Shown here: positions 18,432-27,870 of the stretch, one piece after another
Layout: every line of letters begins with the position of its first letter
Numbering within the stretch: the first letter of the stretch is position 1
NCBI GenBank assembly: GCA_010672825.2
Contig: JAAHFU020000001.1
Location: forward strand, 2,046,001-2,110,000
Direction: 5' to 3'
Origin: Leptolyngbya sp. SIO1E4
GTDB lineage: Bacteria; Cyanobacteriota; Cyanobacteriia; Phormidesmidales; Phormidesmidaceae
Length of the DNA stretch: 64,000 bases
The notes under the pieces: generated by a model
What the model was told of the DNA's origin: nothing
Seen by the model: only the letters and a program-made list of their open reading frames with translations
The model's database searches: none
Program-made: the position numbers and the translations under genes

Positions 18432-18923
18432 TTAGGGCTGATCGCTGATATGAAGCTGATAAGCAGGAATTTCATCCGCTCGATAGGCCCCGATCCAGAC
18501 CCGATAAAGACCAGGCAGCCATTCTCCTGAAATCGCTGGATTTTGACTGCCCTGACTGTCATCGTTGCACCAGACGCCCCCGGGGCCTTCGATAATAAGT
18601 GTGGTGTCTAGTTCAGACTCAACCCACATTTCCAGATGTGAGAATTCACTTTCCAGGGTGACCTCTTCATGGGGTGCCGAGGAAATATACCCCAAGCAAG
18701 GACCGGTTGTAGTGCGACGGGTATTGACAACATCTGCTGCTGGGCGATCGCCCCCACCCTCCCCAGACAAGATGGTTGGGTCAGGGGTAAACCCAATTGC
18801 CAAGGTCACCGCACTGAGTTGGGCAGACGCGGCTTGCGGTTGCGTGCTTTCAAGCACAATCAGCAGCAAGCTACTGATTAAACAACCGATTACAGAATGA
18901 CGAGGAACCTGTAGGGATTTCAT
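18432..18923 (-). CDS. Small secreted protein
   Basis: The likely start is ATG 18923 (163 residues), giving a signal peptide: a basic stretch, a hydrophobic core around residues 15-28, then QAASAQ as cleavage site. A longer frame from 19016 would overlap gltX and is rejected. The mature part has a Cys in GPCLGY, a second in VWCNDD, and the C-terminal pattern GPGGVWCNDDS, then NPAISGEWLPGLYRVWIGAY. That pattern recurs in small beta-rich exported proteins of unknown function. It lies 46 bp downstream of gltX on the same strand. The 266 bp between its stop and the ftsH start hold no gene. Confidence 0.78.
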   Translation of the reverse strand: MKSLQVPRHSVIGCLISSLLLIVLESTQPQAASAQLSAVTLAIGFTPDPTILSGEGGGDRPAADVVNTRRTTTGPCLGYISSAPHEEVTLESEFSHLEMWVESELDTTLIIEGPGGVWCNDDSQGSQNPAISGEWLPGLYRVWIGAYRADEIPAYQLHISDQP

Positions 18924-18969
18924 AGGGTCACCGTGCTGCCCATTTGGTCTGAATAACAGGCTTGACGGC

Positions 18970-20421
18970 TCAGCTCTGAGCCAGTTCCAAGGCTTGGGCA
19001 ATACGAGGTTGATCAAAACTGCGCTGGTGCAAGATTAGCCAAGATTCCATCAGATCTGGCCCTTGCATGTCTCCCATTAAAGCAGCCCGCATAGATTTCA
19101 TCATCAGCCCTTTTTTCACCCCTTGGGCTTTAACAATTTCGTTGACTAACGCCTTACCCGTCTCTAAAGAGTCCAGTTGCATCCCTGCTTGCAGCTTCTC
19201 CAACGTAGCTTTCAACAACTCTGGAACCCCAGTTTGATGCAGTTGTTTGGTCGCTGATTCAGAATATGCCATCGTTTTAGGAAAGAAAAAGCGGCTGAGT
19301 TCAATCGCGTCAGGCAACCGGGTCAAACTGGGGCCGACTAACGCTGCCAGGGCTGTCAGCCATTCTTTATCTGCATCAAGGTCAAAGGTGTAACCAGCGT
19401 CTTGCCAATAGGGCGTCAACATCTCTACTAGTTCGGTCGCTGAGGTTGCATGTAGATACTGGCTGTTGAGCCAATCTAATTTGTCCCAGTCGAATTTGGC
19501 TCCGGCTTTATTGACACGGTCAAAGCTAAACTTTTGCGCCGCTTTTTCTAGGGTGAAGAGTTCTTCATTATCCGGTGTTGACCACCCTAAGAGAGTCATG
19601 TAATTGGCTAGCCCAGCAGCGGTAAAGCCCATCTTCTGGAATTCGGAGATAGAGGTCACGCCGTCTCGCTTGGAGAGTTTTTGCCCCGACGAGTTCAAAA
19701 TAAGCGGTGCGTGTGCAAATTCTGGCACAGTGCCCCCGATCGCTTCGTACAACAGAATTTGCTTAGCAGTGTTGGCAATGTGATCCTCTCCGCGAATGAC
19801 ATGGGTGATAGCCATGTCCATATCGTCTACAACCACGGCCAAGTTGTAGAGAGGTTGCCCAATGCTCTCTCCTGAGGAAGCACGAGCAATCACCATATCG
19901 CCCCCTAAATCACTGCCTTTCCAATTCATGGAGCCACGCACCAGATCTTTCCACTGGATCGTGCGATCGTCGTCAATTTTGAAGCGAATGACTGCCTGCC
20001 GCCCCTCAGCTTCAAATGCCTTTTGCTGTTCTTCTGTGAGATGGCGATGGCGGTTGTCGTAACGAGGGGCCAGGTTCTTAGCTTTTTGCTCAGCCCGCAT
20101 GGCATCCAGTTCTTCTGGGGTGTCATAAGCCCGATAAGCCAGCCCCTTGTCTAGCAGGGTTTGAATGGCCTGGCGATAAAGGTCTAGGCGCTGAGACTGG
20201 AAGAAGGGGCCTTCATCCCAATTCAGGCCCAACCACTGCAGACCCTCAGTAATGTTTTCAGTAAATTCAGGGCGAGATCGCTCGGTGTCGGTATCTTCTA
20301 CGCGCAGAATGAACTGGCCCCCATGATGGCGAGCAAACAGCCAGTTAAAGACAGCCGTCCGAGCAGTGCCAATGTGTAGATTCCCCGTCGGACTCGGCGC
20401 GAGGCGAACGCGAACAGTCAT
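18970..20421 (-). CDS. gltX: Glutamyl-tRNA synthetase
   Basis: Starting at ATG 20421 (483 residues), just inside a frame with an extra five codons, the protein begins [22 protein letters not shown]. The class I HIGH motif is HIGT and the KMSKS motif is KLSKRDG. It charges tRNA-Glu with glutamate, feeding protein synthesis and, in cyanobacteria, tetrapyrrole synthesis through glutamyl-tRNA reductase. It is presumably the non-discriminating type usual in cyanobacteria, also charging tRNA-Gln for the amidotransferase route; this is family knowledge, not visible here. It is divergent from larB. Confidence 0.97.
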   Translation of the reverse strand: MTVRVRLAPSPTGNLHIGTARTAVFNWLFARHHGGQFILRVEDTDTERSRPEFTENITEGLQWLGLNWDEGPFFQSQRLDLYRQAIQTLLDKGLAYRAYDTPEELDAMRAEQKAKNLAPRYDNRHRHLTEEQQKAFEAEGRQAVIRFKIDDDRTIQWKDLVRGSMNWKGSDLGGDMVIARASSGESIGQPLYNLAVVVDDMDMAITHVIRGEDHIANTAKQILLYEAIGGTVPEFAHAPLILNSSGQKLSKRDGVTSISEFQKMGFTAAGLANYMTLLGWSTPDNEELFTLEKAAQKFSFDRVNKAGAKFDWDKLDWLNSQYLHATSATELVEMLTPYWQDAGYTFDLDADKEWLTALAALVGPSLTRLPDAIELSRFFFPKTMAYSESATKQLHQTGVPELLKATLEKLQAGMQLDSLETGKALVNEIVKAQGVKKGLMMKSMRAALMGDMQGPDLMESWLILHQRSFDQPRIAQALELAQS

Positions 20422-20477
20422 AGATAGTTTTAGCAAGCGACAGTTACCTATTCTATGGGGTCAACCCGTCGGTTGTA

Positions 20478-20560
20478 GATAGGGGAGGGGGAGGGAGTGG
20501 GCATAGGGGAATGGGAATGAGGGAGATAGGGGGAGGGGAGATAGGGAGATAGGGGGAGGA
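20478..20560. repeat. Purine-rich G-run low-complexity tract
   Basis: About 83 bp made of degenerate GGGAGATA-like units with at least ten runs of three or more G on the plus strand. It sits in the 327-bp space between the divergent gltX and larB starts (20422-20748), where no gene is seen. It could form G-quadruplexes and resembles short tandemly repeated sequences of cyanobacteria. Confidence 0.75.
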
Positions 20561-20640
20561 GCGGCTAGTTTTTATGTAAACATCGATTTTTTGTGGAGAG
20601 ATCAAGCATTTCGACCGTGTTTGCCTTGATCTCCTGTCCT

Positions 20641-20676
20641 CCGCGTTTTGTACGCCCCCCGCGTTTTGTATGCCCC
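20641..20676. repeat. Two tandem copies of an 18-bp unit
   Basis: CCGCGTTTTGTACGCCCC is followed directly by a copy with one change (C to T at position 13). It lies about 75 bp upstream of the larB start. Confidence 0.9.
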
Positions 20677-20748
20677 TGCTTCCTCGCGTCCTCCCCCACT
20701 CTCTCCGTTCTCGCGATAGCCTAGAGTCGTTGCAGTTAAGGGCATTGA

Positions 20749-21537
20749 GTGACACAGCCAGAGGCATTGCAGCAGTTATTGAACGGGGTGGCGCAGGGGC
20801 AGGTCAGTCCTGAGGCGGCGTTCGATAAGCTCAGATATCTAGAATTTGAACCGGTTGATGACTTTGCCAAGGTGGATCATCACCGATCGCTGCGGACTGG
20901 GTTTCCGGAGGTGATTTGGGGGCCAGGTAAGACCGTGACGCAGATTGTGCAAATTATGGAGGCGATGCGCGATCGCACGCCTGTGGTTATGGCAACCCGC
21001 ATTGAGCCAGATGTGGCTCAGCAGTTGAGAGCTGCACTGCCTGAGTTGATGTACTACGAAGCTGCTCGCATCTGCGCGTTAGTGCCCATTAATTTAACGC
21101 CGCACCATCCTGGCACCATTGGCATTCTGACTGCAGGTACCGCTGATTTACCGGTTGCAGAAGAAGCAGCCATAACGGCTGAACTATCGGGTTTTCAGGT
21201 ATTGCGCTTATGGGATGTGGGGGTTGCAGGGTTACATCGACTCCTGCGGCATCAGGCGGTTCTGAACCAGGCAGACGTCCTGATTGTGGTAGCAGGGATG
21301 GAGGGGGCTTTACCCAGCGTGGTGGCGGGCTTTTCCCACTGCCCAATCATCGCAGTACCCACCAGCGTCGGGTATGGGGCCAGTTTTGGTGGGTTGGCTC
21401 CGCTATTGACCATGTTGAACTCCTGCGCAGCAGGGGTGGGTGTCGTCAACATTGATAACGGATTTGGGGCGGCGATGTTGGCGGGGCAGATTTTGCGTAC
21501 GGCTAGTCGCATCCAAGGGATGGGCGATCGCCCTTAA
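20749..21537 (+). CDS. larB: LarB, nickel pincer cofactor biosynthesis carboxylase
   Basis: The 262-residue protein starts at GTG 20749. It has the N-terminal LarB-specific helix region (ALQQLLNGVAQGQVSPE and GFPEVIWGPGKT) and a C-terminal PurE-like carboxylase domain with GILTAGTADLPVAEEA, WDVGVAGLHRLL, VVAGMEGALPSVVAG and PTSVGYGASFGG. In characterised systems LarB carboxylates and hydrolyses nicotinic acid adenine dinucleotide at the first step of nickel-pincer nucleotide synthesis. LarC, LarE and LarA are not in this window, which is common in cyanobacteria. The upstream tandem repeat and purine tract separate it from gltX. Confidence 0.92.
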   Translation: MTQPEALQQLLNGVAQGQVSPEAAFDKLRYLEFEPVDDFAKVDHHRSLRTGFPEVIWGPGKTVTQIVQIMEAMRDRTPVVMATRIEPDVAQQLRAALPELMYYEAARICALVPINLTPHHPGTIGILTAGTADLPVAEEAAITAELSGFQVLRLWDVGVAGLHRLLRHQAVLNQADVLIVVAGMEGALPSVVAGFSHCPIIAVPTSVGYGASFGGLAPLLTMLNSCAAGVGVVNIDNGFGAAMLAGQILRTASRIQGMGDRP

Positions 21538-21609
21538 AGATTCGGGTTGTCCGAATCAACCCATGGGGAGGCGAGATCTTGCCTCCCGACAGGCCTGATC
21601 GTTTAGGCC

Positions 21610-22860
21610 ATGATGGAACGGGGATTATCAAGAGTCTTTATGGCAGCTTCTTCTGACCGATTGCCCTGGCGTTTTTGGATTGTCACCCTGGTCGCGTTTA
21701 TCAACGCGGTCAGTTTCACGATCATCATTCCGGTGCTATATCCCTATGCCAAGCAGTTTGGCCTCAGCGACTTTCAGGCTAGTTTGCTGACTACTGCCTA
21801 TGCAGCTTCTCAGTTTGTGGGCACCCCCATTTTGGGGCGTCTCTCAGATCGGATGGGGCGTAAGCCCTGGCTGATTATCAGTCTGCTAGGCACTGTATTG
21901 GCAAATCTGGTTGCCAGCCTGGCAGCGTTTCCTGGACTCTTGTTTGCGGCTCGCATTTTGGATGGGGTGACCGGGGGCAATAACTCCATCGCCCAGGCCA
22001 TCATCAGCGATATCACCCATCCGGAGCAGCGCACCAAAGCCTTTGGGATTTTTGGTGCGACCTTTCGTCTGGGGTTTGTAGCAGGGCCACCGTTGAGTTA
22101 TCTGGCTCAAAGTATGCCGCCGCTACCTGGTGTCTCGCCCCTGGGCATGAGCTTTATCGTGGCGGCTGCGATCGCCCTGATGGCGACCCTACTCTGCGCC
22201 TTCTGCTTGCCTGAAACCCATCAGGTCTGTGACGAATTTCAGCTCTCTTGGAAAGATTTCAAATTAGGGCGTGTGGCTCGTTCTGTGCAACATCCCCGCT
22301 ATGGTCGAATTTTTATCCTGACCTTTTTAAGCGGGTTCACGTTCACCATTTTCACCTTCGCCTTTCAGCCCTTTTTCTTGAATGTCTTGGGGCAAACGCC
22401 GGGGCGGTTAGCGCTCACCTTTGCCCTGTTTGGCGTCATTGGGTTTATGACCCAGGTGTTTGGTCTTGACCCCCTGCGCAAGCAATTTAACGTCGTGGCA
22501 ATTTTGGCCTTTATGTTGGCAGCACGAGGAATACTTTTTCTGCTGATTCCGACTTTTCCGACCATCGGCGCGTTTATGCTGATCACGGTGATTTTCAGTG
22601 CTGTCAACTCATTCCCATTGCCGCTGATCGATTCGGTTTTATCTCTGCGCAGTGGCGCACAAGAGCAAGGGGAAGTTTTGGGTATTAATGCCTCATTCTT
22701 GAGTCTGTCGAACGCAATCGGGCCAGCGACAGCAGGGCTACTCGTCAGTTTTGGATATCGTTTTCCCTTTTGGGTAACGGGGGTGCTGACCCTGGGTGTG
22801 GCCTGGTTTGCTCTGAGTTTGCGGCAACCAGTGCCCATTCAACCGTCGGGGAAGCTTTAG
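21610..22860 (+). CDS. Major facilitator superfamily transporter, DHA1-like
   Basis: A 416-residue polytopic protein with about twelve hydrophobic segments. The MFS signature between helices 2 and 3 is GRLSDRMGRKPW, and GPPLSYL lies in helix 5, close to the antiporter motif C pattern of drug/proton exchangers. A likely alternative start is the Met at 21640. Substrate is unknown; multidrug or metabolite export is the usual inference. It lies 72 bp after larB on the same strand, but transport of nickel is not suggested by its sequence. Confidence 0.9.
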   Translation: MMERGLSRVFMAASSDRLPWRFWIVTLVAFINAVSFTIIIPVLYPYAKQFGLSDFQASLLTTAYAASQFVGTPILGRLSDRMGRKPWLIISLLGTVLANLVASLAAFPGLLFAARILDGVTGGNNSIAQAIISDITHPEQRTKAFGIFGATFRLGFVAGPPLSYLAQSMPPLPGVSPLGMSFIVAAAIALMATLLCAFCLPETHQVCDEFQLSWKDFKLGRVARSVQHPRYGRIFILTFLSGFTFTIFTFAFQPFFLNVLGQTPGRLALTFALFGVIGFMTQVFGLDPLRKQFNVVAILAFMLAARGILFLLIPTFPTIGAFMLITVIFSAVNSFPLPLIDSVLSLRSGAQEQGEVLGINASFLSLSNAIGPATAGLLVSFGYRFPFWVTGVLTLGVAWFALSLRQPVPIQPSGKL

Positions 22861-22917
22861 AGATGCAGGGGTTAAGCGTTCTTATCACTTTGCCGAGATG
22901 GCCACACAGAAGAGTAG

Positions 22918-24099
<1,182 letters not shown>

Positions 24100-24109
24100 G
24101 CAGAAGTTT

Positions 24110-24928
24110 CTAGGGGTCTTTGTTTAAGATCACACTCACGAGAGGACGGAACTGATCAACCAAGTCAGCCCGGTTGGTTACCAGGGTCGGAAAGGGGCGA
24201 TCGCGGTAATTGGTTCCCACCGTGAGGGGAAATGGAGGCTGGTCATCCAGGGGAATCCAGGTGACGCCCGCAGCCTGCAAAATAGGCCAGATTCCAGCGA
24301 TGTCCCAGACTTTTGGCGTTGCTTCTACCGCTCCGATCGCATAGCCTGCTGCCACGAGCAGTAAGTTGTAAGAAGCGACTCCCAGCATCCGCACCTTGCA
24401 GGGAAAGGGCTGATGCAGCACCTGGATACTGCGGGCACAGAGACTAAAAAACTGATTTTGTCCAGGCCCATCCAGGCGCGTGCGAATCGGCTGCCCATTC
24501 AAAAATGCACCCTGGGGCATGGCGAGCCCGCTTTTTCCTGCCCAATATCCATAGAAGCGATGGTTCAGCGTCGGAATGTAGACATATCCGTAGACGGGTG
24601 TCCCGCGATAGAGGAGCCCTAAAGACACTGCCCAGAGGGGAATGCCGCGCGTAAAGTTGGTGGTGCCATCAATGGGATCAATGATCCAGCACCAGTCCGT
24701 ATCGGGGAAGACGTGGGTGGTTTCTTCACTTAAAACACCCTGATCAGGAAATGCCTTTTGGATGGCAGTTCTCAGGTGCTGGTCAGACCATTGATCAAAC
24801 TTGGTGACTAAGCTGCCGTCGCTCTTTTCTTCTGCCTGGGTTTTACCAAAAGCCTCCAGTAAGGGGACTCCAACTTCAGCCGTGATCGTGTCTGAAAAAT
24901 CGAGTACCTGATCCCAAAATGCTTGCAT
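24110..24928 (-). CDS. Inositol monophosphatase family protein
   Basis: A 272-residue soluble enzyme with the metal-dependent phosphomonoesterase signature. The first Asp/Glu set is in VLSEET (about residue 67), followed by WIIDPIDGTTNF (about residues 82-93), and the C-terminal motif VWDIAGIWPILQAAG supplies the last metal-binding Asp. The family includes inositol, histidinol-phosphate and bisphosphate phosphatases; SuhB-like activity is a reasonable default but substrate is undetermined. It lies 4 bp downstream of the BCD transporter on the same strand, so they are very likely co-transcribed. Confidence 0.9.
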   Translation of the reverse strand: MQAFWDQVLDFSDTITAEVGVPLLEAFGKTQAEEKSDGSLVTKFDQWSDQHLRTAIQKAFPDQGVLSEETTHVFPDTDWCWIIDPIDGTTNFTRGIPLWAVSLGLLYRGTPVYGYVYIPTLNHRFYGYWAGKSGLAMPQGAFLNGQPIRTRLDGPGQNQFFSLCARSIQVLHQPFPCKVRMLGVASYNLLLVAAGYAIGAVEATPKVWDIAGIWPILQAAGVTWIPLDDQPPFPLTVGTNYRDRPFPTLVTNRADLVDQFRPLVSVILNKDP

Positions 24929-24932
24929 AGGG

Positions 24933-26351
24933 TTAGTCCAGATCCAGTTCCATCAGGGTGGCGATCGCTTTCCCTGATTCCACCTTAAATGCTGTGACAT
25001 TAATGCGCGTCAGCAGCCCAAAGGCAATCACCATGCCCACAGACTGACAGGCAAACACTAACGAAAAGGCCAAGAAGGTTTGGCTAAATACCTGACGACC
25101 CAGATCCAGCAGCGCACCCCCAAGGACGGTTGCGCTGGCCTGGGCGAGGGCTTGTGCCAGGCCCCAAGCGCCAATGAACGTGCCTGCGGTTTCTGCAGCT
25201 GTGAGGTCTAGCATAAGGCTGACAGCACTGTTGGTCAGAATGCCGGACGCCAGGCCAAACAGCATGACGGCGCTGCGCAAGGTGGTGGGGTTAGCGGTGA
25301 TACCTGAGAGAATGATCAGCACGAAGCAGACCGATGAGAGTAGGCACCCGAGCATGGCCGTGCGCTGTTTTCCCAAACGCGGCACGATCAGAAACCCGGC
25401 CAGGCCAATACCCGCCAAAATGCCATATCCCCAAAACTGGTTAAGGCCCGCACTTTCCCCGATGCTGAGGCCAAAGACCTCGCGGGCGTAAGGCTCTAAC
25501 ACCGGCTGCTGCAAAAATAGGCTAACGGTCATCACCAGCAAAAAGACAAAGAAGAAACCCGTCTGCTTGGAGGCGGTCAACACGGACAGGGCTTGCTTCA
25601 GGGTAATTTGGTCTTCGCGGCCAGCCAGAGACGAGCGGCTCCTATAGCGGGAATATTTTTTCTCGATGCCCAAGGTTGCCAAGATACCCAGCACCACCAC
25701 CGAGAGGGGAAAACCGATAAACAAGCGGGTAATCGCAGCCTGCAGATCACCAGGCGCCACGTTTTCGAGAATCTGCTCACCGGCGATCGCCCCGGCCACA
25801 ATGCCCACCATTAACATGGCCCAGACGATACCCACGAGCTGCGACCGATTATCCTCATCGGAGACATCCACTAACAGGGCCGCAAAAGGCGTACCGCTAA
25901 AGGAAATACACAGTCCATAAGCTGCAAAGGTGGCTGCCAGCAGCCCCAACCAGCCATAGGTGGCCGCTGTCCACTCGCCAGCGGCACTGGCACCCAATTG
26001 CCACACCACCTGAATGGCGAAAAGTAAGCAAATCGCTTGCAGGCCGAGCCCCACCCAGACATAGCCCGTGCGGTGATAGCCCGCAATGGGCTTAGCATCA
26101 GACATTTGCCCAAACCAGACCCGCGCTGGTGCCACGAACTGATACATGGCGATCGCGCCAGAGGCCAGGACGCCTGGAATCCGCAATTCTGAAATTAAGA
26201 CCTGGTTCAAAATTCCGAGGGTGAGCAAGGATAACAGCCCCAGCCCCATCTGAAACAGCCCCAACCGGAACATGGTGAACAGATTGAGGCGGGGCAGTGG
26301 CGCTTGGGAAGCAGTGCTTTGAGGAGAACGGGGCAGATCGCGAGTAGCCAT
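24933..26351 (-). CDS. BCD/PucC-family MFS transporter
   Basis: A 472-residue protein with about twelve membrane helices. The N-terminal segment reads LNLFTMFRLGLFQMGLG, then GILNQVLISELRIPG, and later WFGQMSDAKPIAGYHRTGYVWVG. These are typical of the PucC/LhaA (bacteriochlorophyll delivery) family, whose cyanobacterial members are thought to act in chlorophyll handling or pigment-protein assembly. Hence its likely site is the thylakoid or plasma membrane. Substrate is not proven for cyanobacterial members. Its start is 175 bp from the divergent ATPase gene. Confidence 0.92.
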   Translation of the reverse strand: MATRDLPRSPQSTASQAPLPRLNLFTMFRLGLFQMGLGLLSLLTLGILNQVLISELRIPGVLASGAIAMYQFVAPARVWFGQMSDAKPIAGYHRTGYVWVGLGLQAICLLFAIQVVWQLGASAAGEWTAATYGWLGLLAATFAAYGLCISFSGTPFAALLVDVSDEDNRSQLVGIVWAMLMVGIVAGAIAGEQILENVAPGDLQAAITRLFIGFPLSVVVLGILATLGIEKKYSRYRSRSSLAGREDQITLKQALSVLTASKQTGFFFVFLLVMTVSLFLQQPVLEPYAREVFGLSIGESAGLNQFWGYGILAGIGLAGFLIVPRLGKQRTAMLGCLLSSVCFVLIILSGITANPTTLRSAVMLFGLASGILTNSAVSLMLDLTAAETAGTFIGAWGLAQALAQASATVLGGALLDLGRQVFSQTFLAFSLVFACQSVGMVIAFGLLTRINVTAFKVESGKAIATLMELDLD

Positions 26352-26535
26352 TAGGATTAAACGTGCTGCTAAAGGACTCGTGCTAAAGCTGATTGTTAAA
26401 GTCTGTCGAGGCTGTTCTCAGCTAGAAAGCCAACCCCGAATAGTTAATAGCATACGGTGTGTTTCATGCAGACGCGATCGCCCCAATTTAGCCCCAAGCT
26501 AAAATTGGCCTGGTTCTTCAAGAGATTTGCCCGCA

Positions 26536-27870
26536 ATGAGCAGCGAACGAGCAACCACCCTGAAGCAGGCATTCCGAGTTTGCAACATTGGGGCATTGAC
26601 TGGCGCAGATATTGATCGCTACTACGTTGAACTCGATGATGTCCGTAGCCCACAGGCGATCGGCACGGTCAGTCAGCAGCTAGATTTTCTGGATCCTGGA
26701 GAACCCACAGCAATTCTCTTTACAGGGCATCGGGGCTGTGGCAAAAGTACAGAACTGCAAAAAATTAAGCGTCGTTGGCAGCTCCAGTACGAATTCATCT
26801 ACATCAAAGCCACGGATGAACTGGACATCAATGATGCAGATTACAAAGACATTTACCTCGTCATCGTCAAATATATTACTCAGGCTCTGCAGGCATGGGG
26901 CGTGAGCAACGACCCGAAACTCGTCCACGCCTTTGAGAATTGGTTCAAAGAAATCACGGTTGAGACAGAGCAATCGCGAGAGGCTTCGATCAGTGTTGGC
27001 GGCAAGGTTGAAGTGGGAGGTGGTCTCCCCTCGGTGCTGAACATGGCGGTGAATCTACTGGCCCAAATTAAGGGGTCAGACAAGCATAAAAAGCTGATTC
27101 GAGAGAATCTTCAGCAGGGGTTTTCGCGTCTGCAAGAAAACACAAATGCCCTGCTCAAAGATGCGTTTGAGAAGTTGAAAGAAAAGCAGCCGAATACGAA
27201 AGGCTTTCTGTTTATCTTCGATAATCTTGACCGGGTGCCGCCCCAAGTAGGGGAACACCTGTTTCTGAAATATGCTAACCAACTGCGGGAACTCCACTGC
27301 ACCATTATCTACACGGTGCCCATCTCGGTCATTTACTCCGGTCGCAATTACAGCAATGTTTTTGGTGATCTGAACGTCATGCCAATGGTGAATGTTTACC
27401 AATTCGATCGCGAACAGGTGGAGTTGGCCTACGACCCCGATGGTTTGGACAAAATGGCCAGCCTCATAGAGCAACGGGTAGATGCAGAGAAACTATTTGA
27501 AGATCGAGCAGTGCTGCTGAATCTGGTCCGGCTCAGCGGGGGGCATGTGCGCCAGCTAATGCAGTTAATCCGTACGGCCTGTTTGAATGCAAGAGGTCGC
27601 CAAATTTCAGCCGCAGATGTAGAGAAAGCCGCAGCAAAAGAACAGAACAATTTCGAGCAATTTATCCCTAGCAATCACTATCCAGTCCTGGCCCATATCT
27701 GCCGCTACAAAGGTGGACAGTTAGATCCCGAGGCTCAAGCTATGATGCAGTCAATGCTGTTCAATATCACGGTGTTGGAATATGAGCAGCTAGATGATTT
27801 GCAATCATGGAAGTATATCAACCCATTGGTGAGGCGAACCAATGCTTTTCGGGAAGCGCTTCAAGCGTAA
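26536..27870 (+). CDS. P-loop ATPase of unknown function, first gene of an ATPase/TPR pair
   Basis: From ATG 26536 the protein has 444 residues; a TTG three codons upstream is less likely. Walker A is GHRGCGKST (residues 64-72), and Walker B is FLFIFDNLDR (around residue 228) in the hydrophobic-strand context of AAA/STAND-like ATPases. A sensor-like segment LHCTIIYTVP follows, then LVRLSGGHVRQLMQLIRTA, a winged-helix-lid arrangement like that of ORC/STAND proteins. Residues about 145-160 are Gly/Val rich (SVGGKVEVGGGLP). No transmembrane segment is evident. It overlaps the next gene by 29 bp. I know similar pairs in cyanobacteria only as uncharacterised proteins. Confidence 0.88.
   Translation: MSSERATTLKQAFRVCNIGALTGADIDRYYVELDDVRSPQAIGTVSQQLDFLDPGEPTAILFTGHRGCGKSTELQKIKRRWQLQYEFIYIKATDELDINDADYKDIYLVIVKYITQALQAWGVSNDPKLVHAFENWFKEITVETEQSREASISVGGKVEVGGGLPSVLNMAVNLLAQIKGSDKHKKLIRENLQQGFSRLQENTNALLKDAFEKLKEKQPNTKGFLFIFDNLDRVPPQVGEHLFLKYANQLRELHCTIIYTVPISVIYSGRNYSNVFGDLNVMPMVNVYQFDREQVELAYDPDGLDKMASLIEQRVDAEKLFEDRAVLLNLVRLSGGHVRQLMQLIRTACLNARGRQISAADVEKAAAKEQNNFEQFIPSNHYPVLAHICRYKGGQLDPEAQAMMQSMLFNITVLEYEQLDDLQSWKYINPLVRRTNAFREALQA

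Noticed and set aside
18924-19016. Longer start for the small secreted protein
   Set aside because: It would overlap the gltX 3' end and bury the signal peptide behind 31 residues.
20453-20767. A 104-codon minus-strand frame
   Set aside because: It translates the purine-rich tract and tandem repeats into low-complexity sequence and overlaps the larB start.
22365-22838. A 157-codon minus-strand frame
   Set aside because: It is antisense to the MFS transporter gene.
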